Of a stretch of 64,000 nt of DNA, positions 44,992-55,505 are shown piece after piece. Each line of letters starts with the position of its first letter. The first letter of the stretch is position 1. The notes under the pieces were generated by a model, which ran no database searches, was not told the origin of the DNA, and saw only the letters and a list, made by a program, of their open reading frames with translations. The stretch comes from Isoetes taiwanensis. Its lineage: Eukaryota > Streptophyta > Lycopodiopsida > Isoetales > Isoetaceae. Where the stretch lies: the NCBI GenBank assembly GCA_021234155.1, contig JAJEKV010000126.1, forward strand, positions 830,362-894,361. Direction: 5' to 3'. A program made the translations under genes and the position numbers.

Positions 44992-46666
44992 CTGCCATTA
45001 TGAAAAATAAAAGGTAGATAGTAAAAAGGATGAAAAGCTTCAAACAAGAAGACATACCAGTTATTGCATCATGAAATCGACTTCTGGTGCTATCATACAG
45101 AAACCGCAACATTGCCTCCTCATCCATACAATACAAGCTTCGATCATGTTTACGCGAGTATACCGGTTTGAAGAAAGCAAGACTACTGACCATCAGAATT
45201 TTCACTCCACTTAGTTTAATCAAGTAGATTCCTTCGAATTTTGCGTTATGCGGCTTTCGAAACTCCCCGTGCCTCCTTCATGGTTAAATTTTTGCTCTTG
45301 GATAAATCCTTTATCTGGATATCTACCTTTGAACGCACAATGACTACTGGCTTTCCCAGTTCCTTGAACTTCTTTGCAATTTCAAGGTCAACAGCCAATA
45401 TTCTATCACCTGTGACGATCAGTACCGCGTCAAAAGCATGAAGTGCCTTGTCCTCATAGTAGGTCTCAACTGGATGTTCTCTGCTTCCTGCACCAGGCAG
45501 ATCCCAAATGATCAAGCTAGAAAATTTTGGATGGGGATAAGGTGTCATCTCCGAAGTGCACTCCACAAAATCCACCCTTGCTGCTTCTGAAAAAATAAAT
45601 GTTCAATTAACTTATCAGCTCAAGTGAGTAGAATCATCAGGATCAGTTCAAGTGAGTAGAATATAGTGTCCTTGAAGGGCATCCTTATTTATGCACCATA
45701 TGACTAAGTGTCTTTAAGGTATGCAATAGCTGTGTGAAATGCTCAGGTAAAAATTGACTAATGTACTAGGGAAAGTTCTAGTCGAGGAAATTCCACGAGG
45801 GAATTTCACAAGGCGGAGACGCCAGACGAGGTGAATATTCCCGAGGGAATATTCCAAGACATAGAACTTTCCTTGCGTAATGCACACCTAGGCAGAATTA
45901 AGAACAGAAACAATTTGCTGAACGGAGGAGAACAGAGGACCGGAACGGCTATGGCATTTTCCCTTGAATAGAGGACCGGATTGGCTATGGAAGAAACTTT
46001 TCCCTTGAATGGAGGGCCGGATTGGCTATGGCAAAAACTTTTCCCTTGAATGGAGGACCGGATTGGCTATGGCAGAAACTTTTCCCTTGAATGACTATGC
46101 CTAAAAAAAACTGGGTGTCTTGTTAGAGCTTTGATTTGCAGGCCGGAACGCTTCAGAAATGCCATCGCTACCCTAGATCTACGCTTATCATCGCCATCGG
46201 AGCATATAACAGGGAAAAAATGCAGGAACATGGAATCGAAGGCATTAAATATCACAGAAAAGAAACGAAAGTTAAGAAATAGATTCGCAAAGAACATTCT
46301 CTCAAACCTTATCTAACCAAAGAAATAGATTGGGACTAACCAAAGAGGATGACCCAAGACCATATCTAAGTTACCTTCGCTGTTTAATCCGACTCCACGC
46401 AACGCATTCACCAGCGATGATTTGCCTGTTCCTGTCTGCCCAGTAATAGCAAAATTGAATTTTTTCTTATTGTCCAGGCCAAGTCTTCTTATAGTCGCTG
46501 CGCGCGTCAATTTCAATTCCTCCAGCTCCTCGTCTTTTCTTAATCGCTCCCTTCCGGCATCTACATCATCCGACACTTTCTTTTCAGGCTCACGTCTGAA
46601 AGTATTAATTAGCAACCTCAATACTTCCGCAAACAAAGGCAAAAAAGGCAGAATCATGGCCAACAT
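44468..46666 (-). CDS. IRG-like GTPase fused to an actinoporin-like pore-forming domain
   Basis: Three exons on the minus strand: 46666-46375, 45586-45058, 44991-44468. The ATG at 46666 is the first in a frame that stays open 5' without one. Residues 1-25 are hydrophobic and amphipathic, and 28-60 are charged and helical. The G domain follows: P-loop GQTGTGKS (76-83), DLPG (126-129), SKVD (183-186). The flanking signature (RVDFVE before DLPG, ETYYED after it, ILMVSS as the late strand) fits immunity-related GTPases rather than AIG1 or dynamins. The G domain ends in a short helix and then, across a phase-1 intron, joins a domain of about 173 residues of the actinoporin/anemone cytolysin family; its plant members include moss bryoporin. 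The total is about 447 residues. Donors and acceptors (GAAG|GTAACT, TTTCAG|AAGC, ACTG|GTATGT, GGCAG|ATG) are good. One one-base shift lies at about 45250-45275. No function is proven; a GTP-controlled membrane effector is an inference. Confidence 0.85.
44992..45057 (-). other. 66-nt in-frame intron, coding-capable if retained
   Basis: On the minus strand the intron runs from donor GTATGT to a pyrimidine-rich stretch and acceptor GGCAG. Its length is a multiple of three and it has no stop in the reading frame. Retention would insert about 22 residues, mostly Leu/Ile/Phe/Tyr, with an internal ATG giving MSSCLKLFILFTIYLLFFIM ahead of the cytolysin domain. That segment looks like a signal peptide or membrane anchor. 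Confidence 0.7.
45771..45872. repeat. Nested inverted repeat (hairpin) in intron 1 of the GTPase gene
   Basis: The outer arms GGAAAGTTCTA (45771-45782) and TAGAACTTTCC (45860-45872) enclose two inner hairpins: GAAATTCC...GGAATTTC, and the perfect GAATATTCCC-GA-GGGAATATTC. The repeated GAA/TTC units also resemble heat-shock-element spacing, but that is only a visual similarity. Confidence 0.75.
45931..46098. repeat. 41-bp minisatellite in intron 1 of the GTPase gene
   Basis: Four copies, the first and last partial, of a unit running TTTTCCCTTGAATGGAGGAC then CGGATTGGCTATGGCAGAAAC. Copies differ by single substitutions. Confidence 0.9.
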
Positions 46667-47400
46667 ATTGCTTCTGGATGAAATGGAGATTGAAAATCCA
46701 GAAAAACAGCAGAAGAACAAAGATATATTGCAGCGGCAGAGCTCGAAGTTTAGGCTTTATTTAGAGCGCAATATATGGCATTTTATTTCTTTATTTTCTT
46801 GCACTCCCAAGAATTTATAACGCTGTAGATCCTCTATATAATAAAGAAACGGGTGTTCCACCATGCGTAACTCCACCCACCGAATTTTTGGGAAGCAACC
46901 AGGTTTGTATCGATTGTTCCTGATTGATCTGAAGCTTCCTGGCGTCAAGCTAAACTCGAAAGTTAAACCGCTTCTGGGCCGCCCAATAATAAACTGACTG
47001 GCGGCCGGCCGCAGAGACTCCCTTTTAGACCCTTATGATTTTTGATCAACCACCCGGTAAATCGGCGTGATTTTGGGCACCACCATATTTACCGCCCACT
47101 CGGTCCATTGACTACTTTATTGAAAAGGGATGGAGAGGCGTGTGCCAAATTCCTAGGAACACTAGCATCCTACCTGGGACAAAATGAAAAATTTCCTATT
47201 GTCAAAAATTTTGGTAGGAAGTAGTTCCTGTTGGGAAATTAATTTTATTGGGTAAATACCAAAGCCACAAAATATCCGTGGTATTTACGGTGAGCTTTGA
47301 AAAATGCCTGAAATAAAAAATTTTTATTCTTAATATATTTTTGCCATAATGTGGGACGGTCTATAATATCCATAATCTATTTTTATTTTTATTTTTATTT
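46667..47400. other. 5' flank of the GTPase-cytolysin gene
   Basis: No further gene recognised. The GTPase frame extends about 18 codons 5' of its ATG without another ATG. A GGCCGGCCGCAGAGA word at about 47005 recurs at 48836. Confidence 0.3.
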
Positions 47401-47500
47401 TTTGTAACATTTCTCTTTTTTTTCCAACAAGATCATAGTTGTCCGTCTGCGAACATTTCTCTTTTTTTCAACAAAATCATAGTTGAGTAGATAATCCAAC
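47400..47500 (+). repeat. Short tandem duplication
   Basis: GAACATTTCTCTTTTTTTCAACAA(G/A)ATCATAGTTG occurs twice, about 48 bp apart. Confidence 0.75.
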
Positions 47501-47950
47501 CCTACAAAGAAAAGTCATGAGTGTATTCTTGAAGATGAATCGGCAAAAGAGTTCCCTGGATGTTCCATGTGTAGAATTGAAAACCAATTCTTGAATAAGA
47601 TCGAGGGTTTGCTCGATAATGCCATATGGCCTCCTATCCTAACATAACATGCTCCCATTTATAAGAGCGCTTTTGATGATGTTCGTAAATTTTATCTTAA
47701 AGACAATTTAGCAAATTTGACCATGCAAGCATAATAGAATTTGTTATGTCATTTTTTAATACTTTATTTTTACGCTTTTATTATTGTGCGTAATCACCGA
47801 GCTTTATCAGCCTATCTATAGTGTGCAGAGAGCGATTCTACTTTCTTTTTCCCATTTTATATCTATGTTTTGATTTTTTATATCTCCTTACCCCATGGCT
47901 TTCTATTGGAAGTTGGATCATTACGACATGTGAGCCAAGGCTCTTACTTC
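47500..47950. other. Intergenic, no gene
   Basis: AT-rich; nothing recognised. Confidence 0.3.
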
Positions 47951-47956
47951 TTAACT

Positions 47957-48170
47957 AGTGCATCTCTATTTTCAAATTGTGAGAAGCCGATTCTGGCTGT
48001 TTTCAGCCTGAAGCCAACCCACCGCCAATTTCTTGAATCACTTACGCTCGCCTGAAGCCCCTTAGTGCATCTCTATTTTCAAATTGCGAAGCCGATTCTG
48101 GCTGTTTTCCAGTGAAGCCAACCCAACGGCCAATTTCTTGAATCACTTCTCGCTCTCAGGAAGCCCCCGA
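47957..48170 (+). repeat. Tandem duplication of about 103 bp
   Basis: Two adjacent copies beginning TAGTGCATCTCTATTTTCAA and ending GAAGCCCC (47957-48060 and 48063-48170), differing by a few substitutions and short indels. Confidence 0.88.
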
Positions 48171-49130
48171 TTCTTTTGAAAACGCAACTCTTGTAGTCTC
48201 AAAAGTGTCCAAATAACTTAGGCTTCTCACTTCAACCTAGTGCTCCTCCTCAAAACAACTCTTCTTCATTTTGATGCCTTTGAATATTTCCAATGCGGAA
48301 CCGGACATCCCAAAGCCACTGGGCTGCTATTTTTGTCAATTTATTTTTAATCCTTATTTTTTACTTCTTCGTTTCTTGGGTCATTGTCATTGTCATTGCC
48401 CTACCTTGGGGTTCTCATTGTTTTGCAATGCCTTGTGCATTAACCTCAAGAGCCCTTGATTACTCAATCATCCTCTTTATTTCCCATTTTATGTTTTTTT
48501 CCAAAGATTTTACCAGGCAAAATGGAACTCTTGAAAAGATGGGTTCCCCTTCCCTTTGATTGAGAATGCATTGGTTAAGCTCCTTGGGTACATCGCCCAA
48601 AGTCACGGAATAACGATTTGATTCTTGCCGCTAACACTTTTCATGCACGGTATGCATGCTAGGCATACGAAAATCTAAGAATTATAAACAAGCATGTGTG
48701 AATACTTTAATGTCTTAGCTTCTTCAAATTTTGGCTGCATCAGTTGCATATTATGGGTCATTAGTTAGCCTCGACCTTGGGACCTTTTTTGCTCGATAGA
48801 TAGCATGTATGATGTTGGTTTTGACTCCTGTCGTGGGCCGGCCGCAGAGAAAAAGGGGGAAAAAAAAATAAACAACACAGAAAGAAAAACGAGGAGCTTG
48901 GCGAGGAGGCCAAGATTTAGTTTATTTGCATCCACCCGTCGAGCGATAGGGGTGTTGCTCGCTTCACACTTTTGCCCGACGATGTGCATTTAGGGTAGAA
49001 ATCACGAAAGCAAATTTGTTTGAATCTCTGTAATGCCAAGAGATCTTTTGAACTAGACATGTGTAGCCGGTGCATTTTTAACCCGTTCAAATCGATTTGC
49101 TACAACTAAGAAAGGTAAAGAAAGGTCAAG
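48170..49130. other. Intergenic, no gene
   Basis: Short frames only. A (TTGTCA)n-like repeat lies at 48383-48397. GGCCGGCCGCAGAGA at 48836-48850 repeats the word seen at 47005. Confidence 0.3.
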
Positions 49131-49133
49131 CTT

Positions 49134-49528
49134 TTGAGGAATGGCAGAGTTTTCATGGTGGGTTTTGGCTCAATGAAGGTCATTTTCGTTGTCGAAGATG
49201 AAAAGCTTAGGATAAATGGGCTCGCCCGATTTATCGCTGAAAGAAGGAACAACGGTTTTTCGCAAAGAATGCGAAAGGAGAGCAATATCTTTGGAGAATG
49301 CGAGAGGAAGAAGCAAATGAATCGATGCACCGCTATGGCTAGATTTGGCTATGGCGACGAGAGCTAATCGCCGATTCGCCAAGAGAGAAAAGCCCGCCAA
49401 TCTGCAAGAGAATAGCCGGATTGGATGGAGTAAAAGATGAGCTGAAGAATTTGGCGTTGGAATTAAACTCAGAGCTGGTGAGGCAAAAGCGATTGAAGCA
49501 AAAAAGCCTCGGCAAGGTAGTGAAATGA
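49134..49528 (+). other. Possible coding remnant, unresolved
   Basis: Two overlapping frames have natural composition. One (49134-49367) is basic and unrecognised. The other (about 49385-49528) ends with GVKDELKNLALELNSELVRQ and a lysine-rich tail. The second resembles the heptad pattern of a Qc/Qb-SNARE helix, but the match is short and could be chance. No ATG-to-stop gene can be drawn, and the opposite strand is also open. Confidence 0.2.
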
Positions 49529-49539
49529 TCCAACCGGCG

Positions 49540-50225
49540 GTGTAGCGGTGGGCGGCTTCCGGAAACATAGGAAAAATAGCATGTCGCGAAAATTCACGAC
49601 ATCCGAAGTCTCGAAAGAAAAACGTGGCAACAAAATATAGATATAGATTGCGGTGAAAGAAAAATTCGAGTGGAACAAAAACAAAATGAAAAAATTGCAA
49701 ACTCGATTACATAAGTAGTGATTACCATATACCAACCAATAATAACACGTTTTTTCTTTTTAGGTATGGGGAATACAAGGTTTTTTTTTTCACGAGAAAG
49801 AAAAGAAAAAAGAATCATGCTAGCATTAGCATAGGCGGTGTGACCCCAAATCGATTACGCGCTTTTAATCGCTGCCTTCCGCTCCCGCATCACCGCCATC
49901 TTCGCCGGCTTTTTTTAATAGCAAAGGAAGAAAAGCATGCAACAAGATACGAGTTTTACTCTTTTTTCGTGAAGAGGAAGAGGAAAAGAAAGAGCGGTTG
50001 CAAAGAAAGGGAAGAAGGGCGTCTCCATTTTTTATGCTCTAATTCTCCTATTTAGGCAGGGGAAGAACTACAAGTGCATTTTTTATTTGTCAAGCGAGGT
50101 AAAATACAATCTTTATCTTCTGGTTTCTGTGATTTGCCTAAAGCTTAACTTCTGGTTTCTTGGATTTGCTTGCTCCATATTGCAATGCAGCCTATTTCAG
50201 GTTTAACAGAAGCATTTCTGGTAAA
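49540..50225. other. No gene recognised; 5' region of hAT element
   Basis: AT-rich. GAGGTAAAAT at 50096 and TTTCAGG at 50195 could bound a 5' UTR intron of the transposase gene (inference). Terminal inverted repeats of the element could not be located. Confidence 0.25.
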
Positions 50226-50227
50226 GA

Positions 50228-52729
50228 TGAGATCTAAGAGAAAGACCATGATGGCGGATCCAACCTTCTATTGCGCGAAGCGCCAAGGACAATAGGGGCT
50301 GATCCTGCAAGTGTTGAGACCTCAAATGAAAATGCTGCAGAGGACAATGTTGCAGTGGAACTTGAATCTGATGAGCATAAAATTCTGAAGAACAGAAAGT
50401 TATGGCAGGATTCTTGGCTAAGGGATTGGGACTGGCTAGAGTTCAAGCATGAAACAGGTAGAGTTTTTTGCAAGTATTGTAAAATGGATTCAAAGAATAG
50501 AAGTCCATTTGGTAAAGATGGGTCAATGAATGTAAGAGCTTCAGCATGTTTTGAGCATGCAATTAGTGATGGCCATAGGCATCCATCCTGGTTGGCAATA
50601 AAAGGGAAGGATGCTATGGAGGAAGTTGTCAAAAAAAAAAGAATTTCAGCAAGTTTTGCTCTTGTAAACCTTTTTAGATGTGTATACTTGATAGCAAAAG
50701 AAGATCTTGCGTTTAGGAAATTTGGCAAGCTTCTTGTTTTAGTACGAGCATGTGGTGCCAAGAATTTGGCTGGGCACTATAAAAATGGAAAGGCATGTGC
50801 AAAGTTTGTGCGCAATATTAGTAAAAGTATCGAAGCATCCATTTGGAACAAAATTAAGAAGATTCCTTTCTTTGGTATTATGATTGATAAGTCAACAGAC
50901 ACTAGTACAAGAAAACACTTGATTATGTTTGCCATGTTTTTGGAAGGGCCACATGTTGTGACATCATTTCTTGCTATTAGTAAAGTTATAGATGGCACTG
51001 GAGCATCTATCTTTGAGGCCGTTACGCATAAATTGAAAGAGTGTGAATTAGATCCACTAAAGTTTCTATCATTCGGGTCTGATGGGGCTTCTGTTATGCT
51101 AGGATGTAATACAAGTGTTGCTGCCTTCGAAACTATGTTAACCCATTTATGGCTAGCATTCATTGTGTGGCACATCGCACAAACCTTTGCCTTGAGGCTG
51201 CTTGTAAATTTGTTGATTGTGAAGCACAAACAGGTTGAACATCTTAGCTGAAATGGAAAAAGAACTTGAGTATGATGAGTTAAAAGGCACAAGGAATTCA
51301 GCAAACACGATGGCTTAGTAGGCACCGTGCAATAAGGAAACTTTGCGAGATTTTGGAGCCAATTCTCATGGTACTAAAGAGGAAAACGTGGTGTTATATG
51401 ACAATCTACGAGAATTTAAGGTAAAATAATGATTTTCTTTTCTTAGACTCAATTTTAGAGCTATAATTTTGTATGTTGTTTTGTTTTAAATCAAATAAGG
51501 GAGAGAATATTTGGTACTCTATTTAGTTGAATTAGTTCTATTAACGTGGCTGAATTTTATGATTATAATGGCTGATTTACATGTACATGTTATAGTACTG
51601 TATTTAGTTCTTTTAGGCTGAATTTTATAATTATGGTAGCTGAATTTTATGATTATGATGGCTGATCTATATGTGCATCTTATAGGTACTTTATGTGTTA
51701 CATTATCTTGCTGATATCCTCCAGAAGATGACCGACCTAAGCCTTTCCAAAAGAATTACATGGATGTTACCACAATTGGCAGTTTATATGTAACAATACT
51801 ATTATGGAGATTGAAGTTTGAATTTGATAGTAAGGGGTATCCTATCATTCTAGAATTTGGTCCATCTCAAATTGGTAATCGTGGGGCGCTCTTTGCTGCT
51901 ACGAGGTTTGTGAAAGGGATATGTATAGGGGAGTGCAAATGAGAAGGTGGGGTTTTAGGTGAAGATCTTACTGCAGCCTTATTGTTTCAAGAGGCATTTT
52001 CACGATCTCTAATTGCATGTTTGAAGGAGTGTATGAAAGAACAAGAACTGTTATCATGTTTGAAGGTTTTGGCACCTGTAAATATGCCTAAGCGAGCTAG
52101 GGATTTGCAAAAATATGGCAGTGATCAGGGATTTGCAAAAATATGGCAGTGATCAGATCCATCAACTTGCTGATTTTTTTGGCAAAAAGAAGTATGCAAA
52201 TGGGAAAGTGTTTGATTCTCTTATTGACAAGGACCAATTCTTGAAGGAGTTCCCAAAGTTTAGGATGCAAGCTAGTATAGATTGGCTGGAAAAGCTATGC
52301 TTGACACATGGACGATGATTTCTTGCACGGAAACATGGGCTTTAAAATATCCAGAATTATTGAAAGTTGCGAAGATTGGTCTTATCCAATGCCTGAGCAC
52401 AGCAGCATGTGAACGGGGATTTAACAGAGTTAACATTGTTAAGGTTAAGTATAGAAACAAGTTAAAGTCACCTGTAGTTGATGCATTGGTTAGTATTGCT
52501 ATTGAAGGTTCAAATTTAGAAGACTTTGATTTCTGTGACAGCATAAAGCATTGGGAATCTGCTGCAAAATTCAGACATTCATACAAGTAGGCATGAAATT
52601 CGAGGATCTATAACAATAAGTGAAAATGATGACGAGTTGGAGTTTCCATTGGATGTTGTTGAAGAAGACATGGAGGAACGAGAAGAAGATGCCATAATAG
52701 AAGAGGAGGTCATGGACATAGAAGAATAA
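50228..52729 (+). mobile_element. hAT-superfamily transposase gene (ZNF862-like), inactive
   Basis: The probable start is the ATG at 50228 (MRSKRKTMM), one base out of frame with the 50271-51251 reading. Domains in order: a TTF/BED-like zinc finger (WLEFKHE ... FCKYCK ... H-x-H, about 50420-50590); RNase H-like core with the first catalytic Asp in FFGIMIDKSTD (50867-50899); FGSDGASVM with the second Asp (51074-51100); then HCVAHRTNL in a shifted frame (about 51165). An intron at 51421-51685 (GTAAAA...TATAG) joins EFK to VLYVLHYLADILQKM in frame. The C-terminal hAT dimerisation region (STAACERGFNRVN, 52402-52440) and an acidic tail end at 52729. Frame breaks near 50250, 51140 and 51745, a 28-bp duplication at 52099-52154, and a break near 52585 show that it is not intact. 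It would catalyse cut-and-paste transposition if whole. Confidence 0.85.
52099..52154 (+). repeat. Exact 28-bp tandem duplication inside the transposase
   Basis: AGGGATTTGCAAAAATATGG followed by CAGTGATC, twice in a row. Because 28 is not a multiple of three, it shifts the reading frame. Confidence 0.97.
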
Positions 52730-52784
52730 ATAAGTAAATGTAGTTTTGTTTTTTTAGAGAAGCATTATGAGTTTCTGATTTTGA

Positions 52785-52990
52785 GTATTTAAGTGGAACT
52801 TCTTGTTAACTTGTTATGAATGTAAACTTGCTATTATGAATGTAATGATGTTATTTCATCAAAATGCAGAAATTTTATTACTTTCAAGTTGAATGTAAGT
52901 GGAACTTCTTCTTATGAATGTAAACTGTCGTATATAAATGTATTGTCGTTATATGTTCATTAAAATCCAGATATTTTATTACCTTCCTTG
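52785..52990 (+). repeat. Diverged direct repeats 3' of the transposase
   Basis: TAAGTGGAACTTCTT(G/C)TTA...ATGAATGTAAACT...TTCAT(C/T)AAAAT(G/C)CAGA occurs twice, about 105 bp apart. These could be subterminal repeats of the hAT element, but no terminal inverted repeat was identified. Confidence 0.6.
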
Positions 52991-52999
52991 ATTAATTTT

Positions 53000-55185
53000 T
53001 CAAAGGAAACTTTCCTAACAATTAAAATCATGGCAGGGATCTTCCGACTAAATTTTTTATTTTCCGAATACTTTAGAAAGCCATAGGAAATTATCCTACA
53101 GGTTCTAAAAGTTTGGCACACACCCACTCCGGATTTGCAGAGATCACCAAGCATAGCCTAATATTCCTAGAGTGAAAAAACTTCTGGCGGGCATCGGCAG
53201 ATGAGCTCTTTAGTGTGGATGAGCTCTTTAGTGTGGATGACATGGGGCTTTGACATGGCGGAGAAATCACCAAAACAGGTTCGATCTTTTTCTTAGAATT
53301 CTTTCTTTGCATTTTGGGGTTACCTACCGTGGCAAGAAAATGGCACATGATATTGTGGATAGAAGAAATAAACGGGCGTTCAATGGAGTTTGTAGAAAAT
53401 TTAAATCTGCAGTGGCATTTCGGGGACAGACAAATCATATATACACTTCAATACGGCCCTCTATCAGAACTTGAACCCTGTTTTCTTCGATGGGTCCTGG
53501 AAATCGCATGTGAATCATGTTTTGTTTGATGGGTGTGCAAATTCGTCTCTGATAATCCACAAATTCGGTCTGATATTACCCAAATGAGATTGGCCTTAGC
53601 TTTTTTGCAGCCATGAACGATGCAAGGCGTTCTACTGCCTCAAAACACCTGCAATTTGGTGTATCTGTCTGTATTTTTGTGTTTATTGCAGGGCATAAGC
53701 AGGAAAGCTAGATGGGCTTTTGGATTGTAGGCGGGCTTTCGTAGAAGGTTCTGGAATTTGAGGAAGCTTCTTGAGTGCACCTCGGGAATATTCTAGATAG
53801 CTCTGTGTTTTGGTATAAAATGGAGCATGCTCGAGTAGCCGGTTCAAGCCATTGCGCCGAGCTCAAAAAAACAGTGTTGGGTTTGGAGAAAGGGTTGAGG
53901 TTCATTTTTTCTACAGAAAATGTGTTCTTGAAATGCAAGATGAAGTACAAATGAAGTGTTCCTGCTGAAATGAAGCACGCACGACCCAAACACGTGCTCA
54001 CGAAAGTAGCAAAAATTAGAAGGGGCATATTGGCAAGAAGGTGTACTCCATTCCATGTAGGAACATGGCCTTTTCTATGGATTTAGAGCCAAAAATCCAA
54101 TCTTTGAGAGGATCGATTCTGATCAGACACGATGCCTTTAAATCTAAGAATTCCTACCTTGCACCCAACATCTTTTATTGGATGCTTACCCTTGCTATTG
54201 TTGGTCTTACAATTGCAAAATCCGTTACTTCAATTGATGATCCTCTAATACGATGTGTGAGTTCGGCTAGAATAGTTTAGCTAGAATATCGAATATCATG
54301 GTTTGATTCTTTTAGCTTTGCATCCATATTAAAAGAGATGGAGTGAGGGAACTTAATTATTTTCATGGCCATGACAATAATAGGATGTTGTGAGGGTGCT
54401 TGATAATTATTGATGGGTGCCTTGCCCAGCCCAGCTCAGAGGATGCGCCATGAGGCTCTGGAGGAAAACAAAAATTGTAGTAAGGACGATTAAAATTTCC
54501 AATGACCATCGAAACCTCTTTATAGTCTGAGCCCACTTTGGTTGTTTCAGAAGTTTTCGATAACTTGGGTTGGATCCAAGACGATTTTGGGTCATTGACA
54601 TTGTCTTTCATTTTTCCCATGGATTAAGCCAGTACGGGTTCGGAGTTTGAAGGAATTGCAAAAAAGTGAGGATATTTATTTGCAATACAGCAAACTGTTA
54701 CATATGTGAGGCGTAAGTTATTTACATGATAGACACAACTGAACAGAAATATAGTCTTGGCTCTATGGTGGTACCCAAATAACGCAACATATCCACTCAA
54801 ATGGCATTGCCTCAAAAATTGCCACGCATATGATGGTCAAACAATGCAACAATAATTCCATGATGAACACAGTGCATTGGATGCTGAATAGAATGGCTAA
54901 CTTCCTTGAACATATAGAAGTGTTGTACTTCGGATAATTTAGACTTCTTTGAACATATATGGGTGTTGTACTTAGGGGTGTTGCGCTTTGAATATTGAGA
55001 AACATGGGTATGGAGAGATGAGTGCATTTATCTAAGTAGGCCGAGGATTCGTGCAAAAGAAAGGAGGCGCCTGTTAGGAGGCCTCTTTTCTAGTCCATTT
55101 ATAATGTTTTTTTATTAGTGTATTTCATGTGTCAAAATGTGAATAGGACGGTCCATATTTACCTTCAAGATTAAAGGGAGATGAT
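53000..55185. other. Intergenic, no gene established
   Basis: The frames at 53250-53530 (+) have plausible composition but overlap one another and carry no recognised motif. 54890-54990 holds two to three copies of a roughly 45-bp TTGAACATATA/GTGTTGTACTT unit. GAGCTCTTTAGTGTGGATGA is tandemly doubled at 53199-53238. Confidence 0.3.
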
Positions 55186-55299
55186 AATCAAAAGGTCCTT
55201 GAACAGCCGACAAACTGAAAGAACGATAAAATATTTACGCCTAAGTTCACATAATCCGATGGCCTAGATTCACTGAATCTGACAATCAAAATATGAAAC

Positions 55300-55505
55300 C
55301 AGAAAGAATAAGAGAAAAATAGAAAAAGGAGAGGAAATGGGAAAAGAGAAATGGAAAATGAGAGAACAAAAATAGAGAAATGGGAAGGGAAAAAAATAGA
55401 AGAGAAAACATTAAAAAAAAAAAGGAAGCTTAAAATAAAAGAAGGAAAAAAGAAATGAAAAAGAAAAAAAGGGAAAGGGTAAAAGAAAAAGGGAATGAGA
55501 AACCT
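55300..55505. repeat. Purine-rich low-complexity tract (GGAAAA)
   Basis: About 200 bp almost entirely A and G on the plus strand, in irregular GAGAAAAT/GGGAAA words. The 113-codon minus-strand frame here (Phe/Ser/Pro/Leu only) is an artefact. Confidence 0.9.

Noticed and set aside
45775..45870. Heat-shock element or microRNA precursor in intron 1
   Set aside because: GAA/TTC spacing and the hairpin are suggestive only; arms are short and location is intronic, so neither is claimed as a feature.
45246..46720. Assignment of the GTPase to the AIG1/Toc34 family
   Set aside because: The sequence around the P-loop and DLPG (ECTSEMTPY before, ETYYED after) and the SKVD motif follow IRG spacing; the AIG1-specific conserved box is not seen.
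46422..46820. 132-codon plus-strand frame
   Set aside because: Antisense shadow of the GTPase P-loop exon.
49170..49735. 176-codon minus-strand frame
   Set aside because: Phe/Leu/Ser-rich, starts without an ATG, no motif, and overlaps other open frames on the plus strand.
50234..51325. 175- and 182-codon minus-strand frames
   Set aside because: Antisense shadows of the hAT transposase, which has recognisable motifs on the plus strand.
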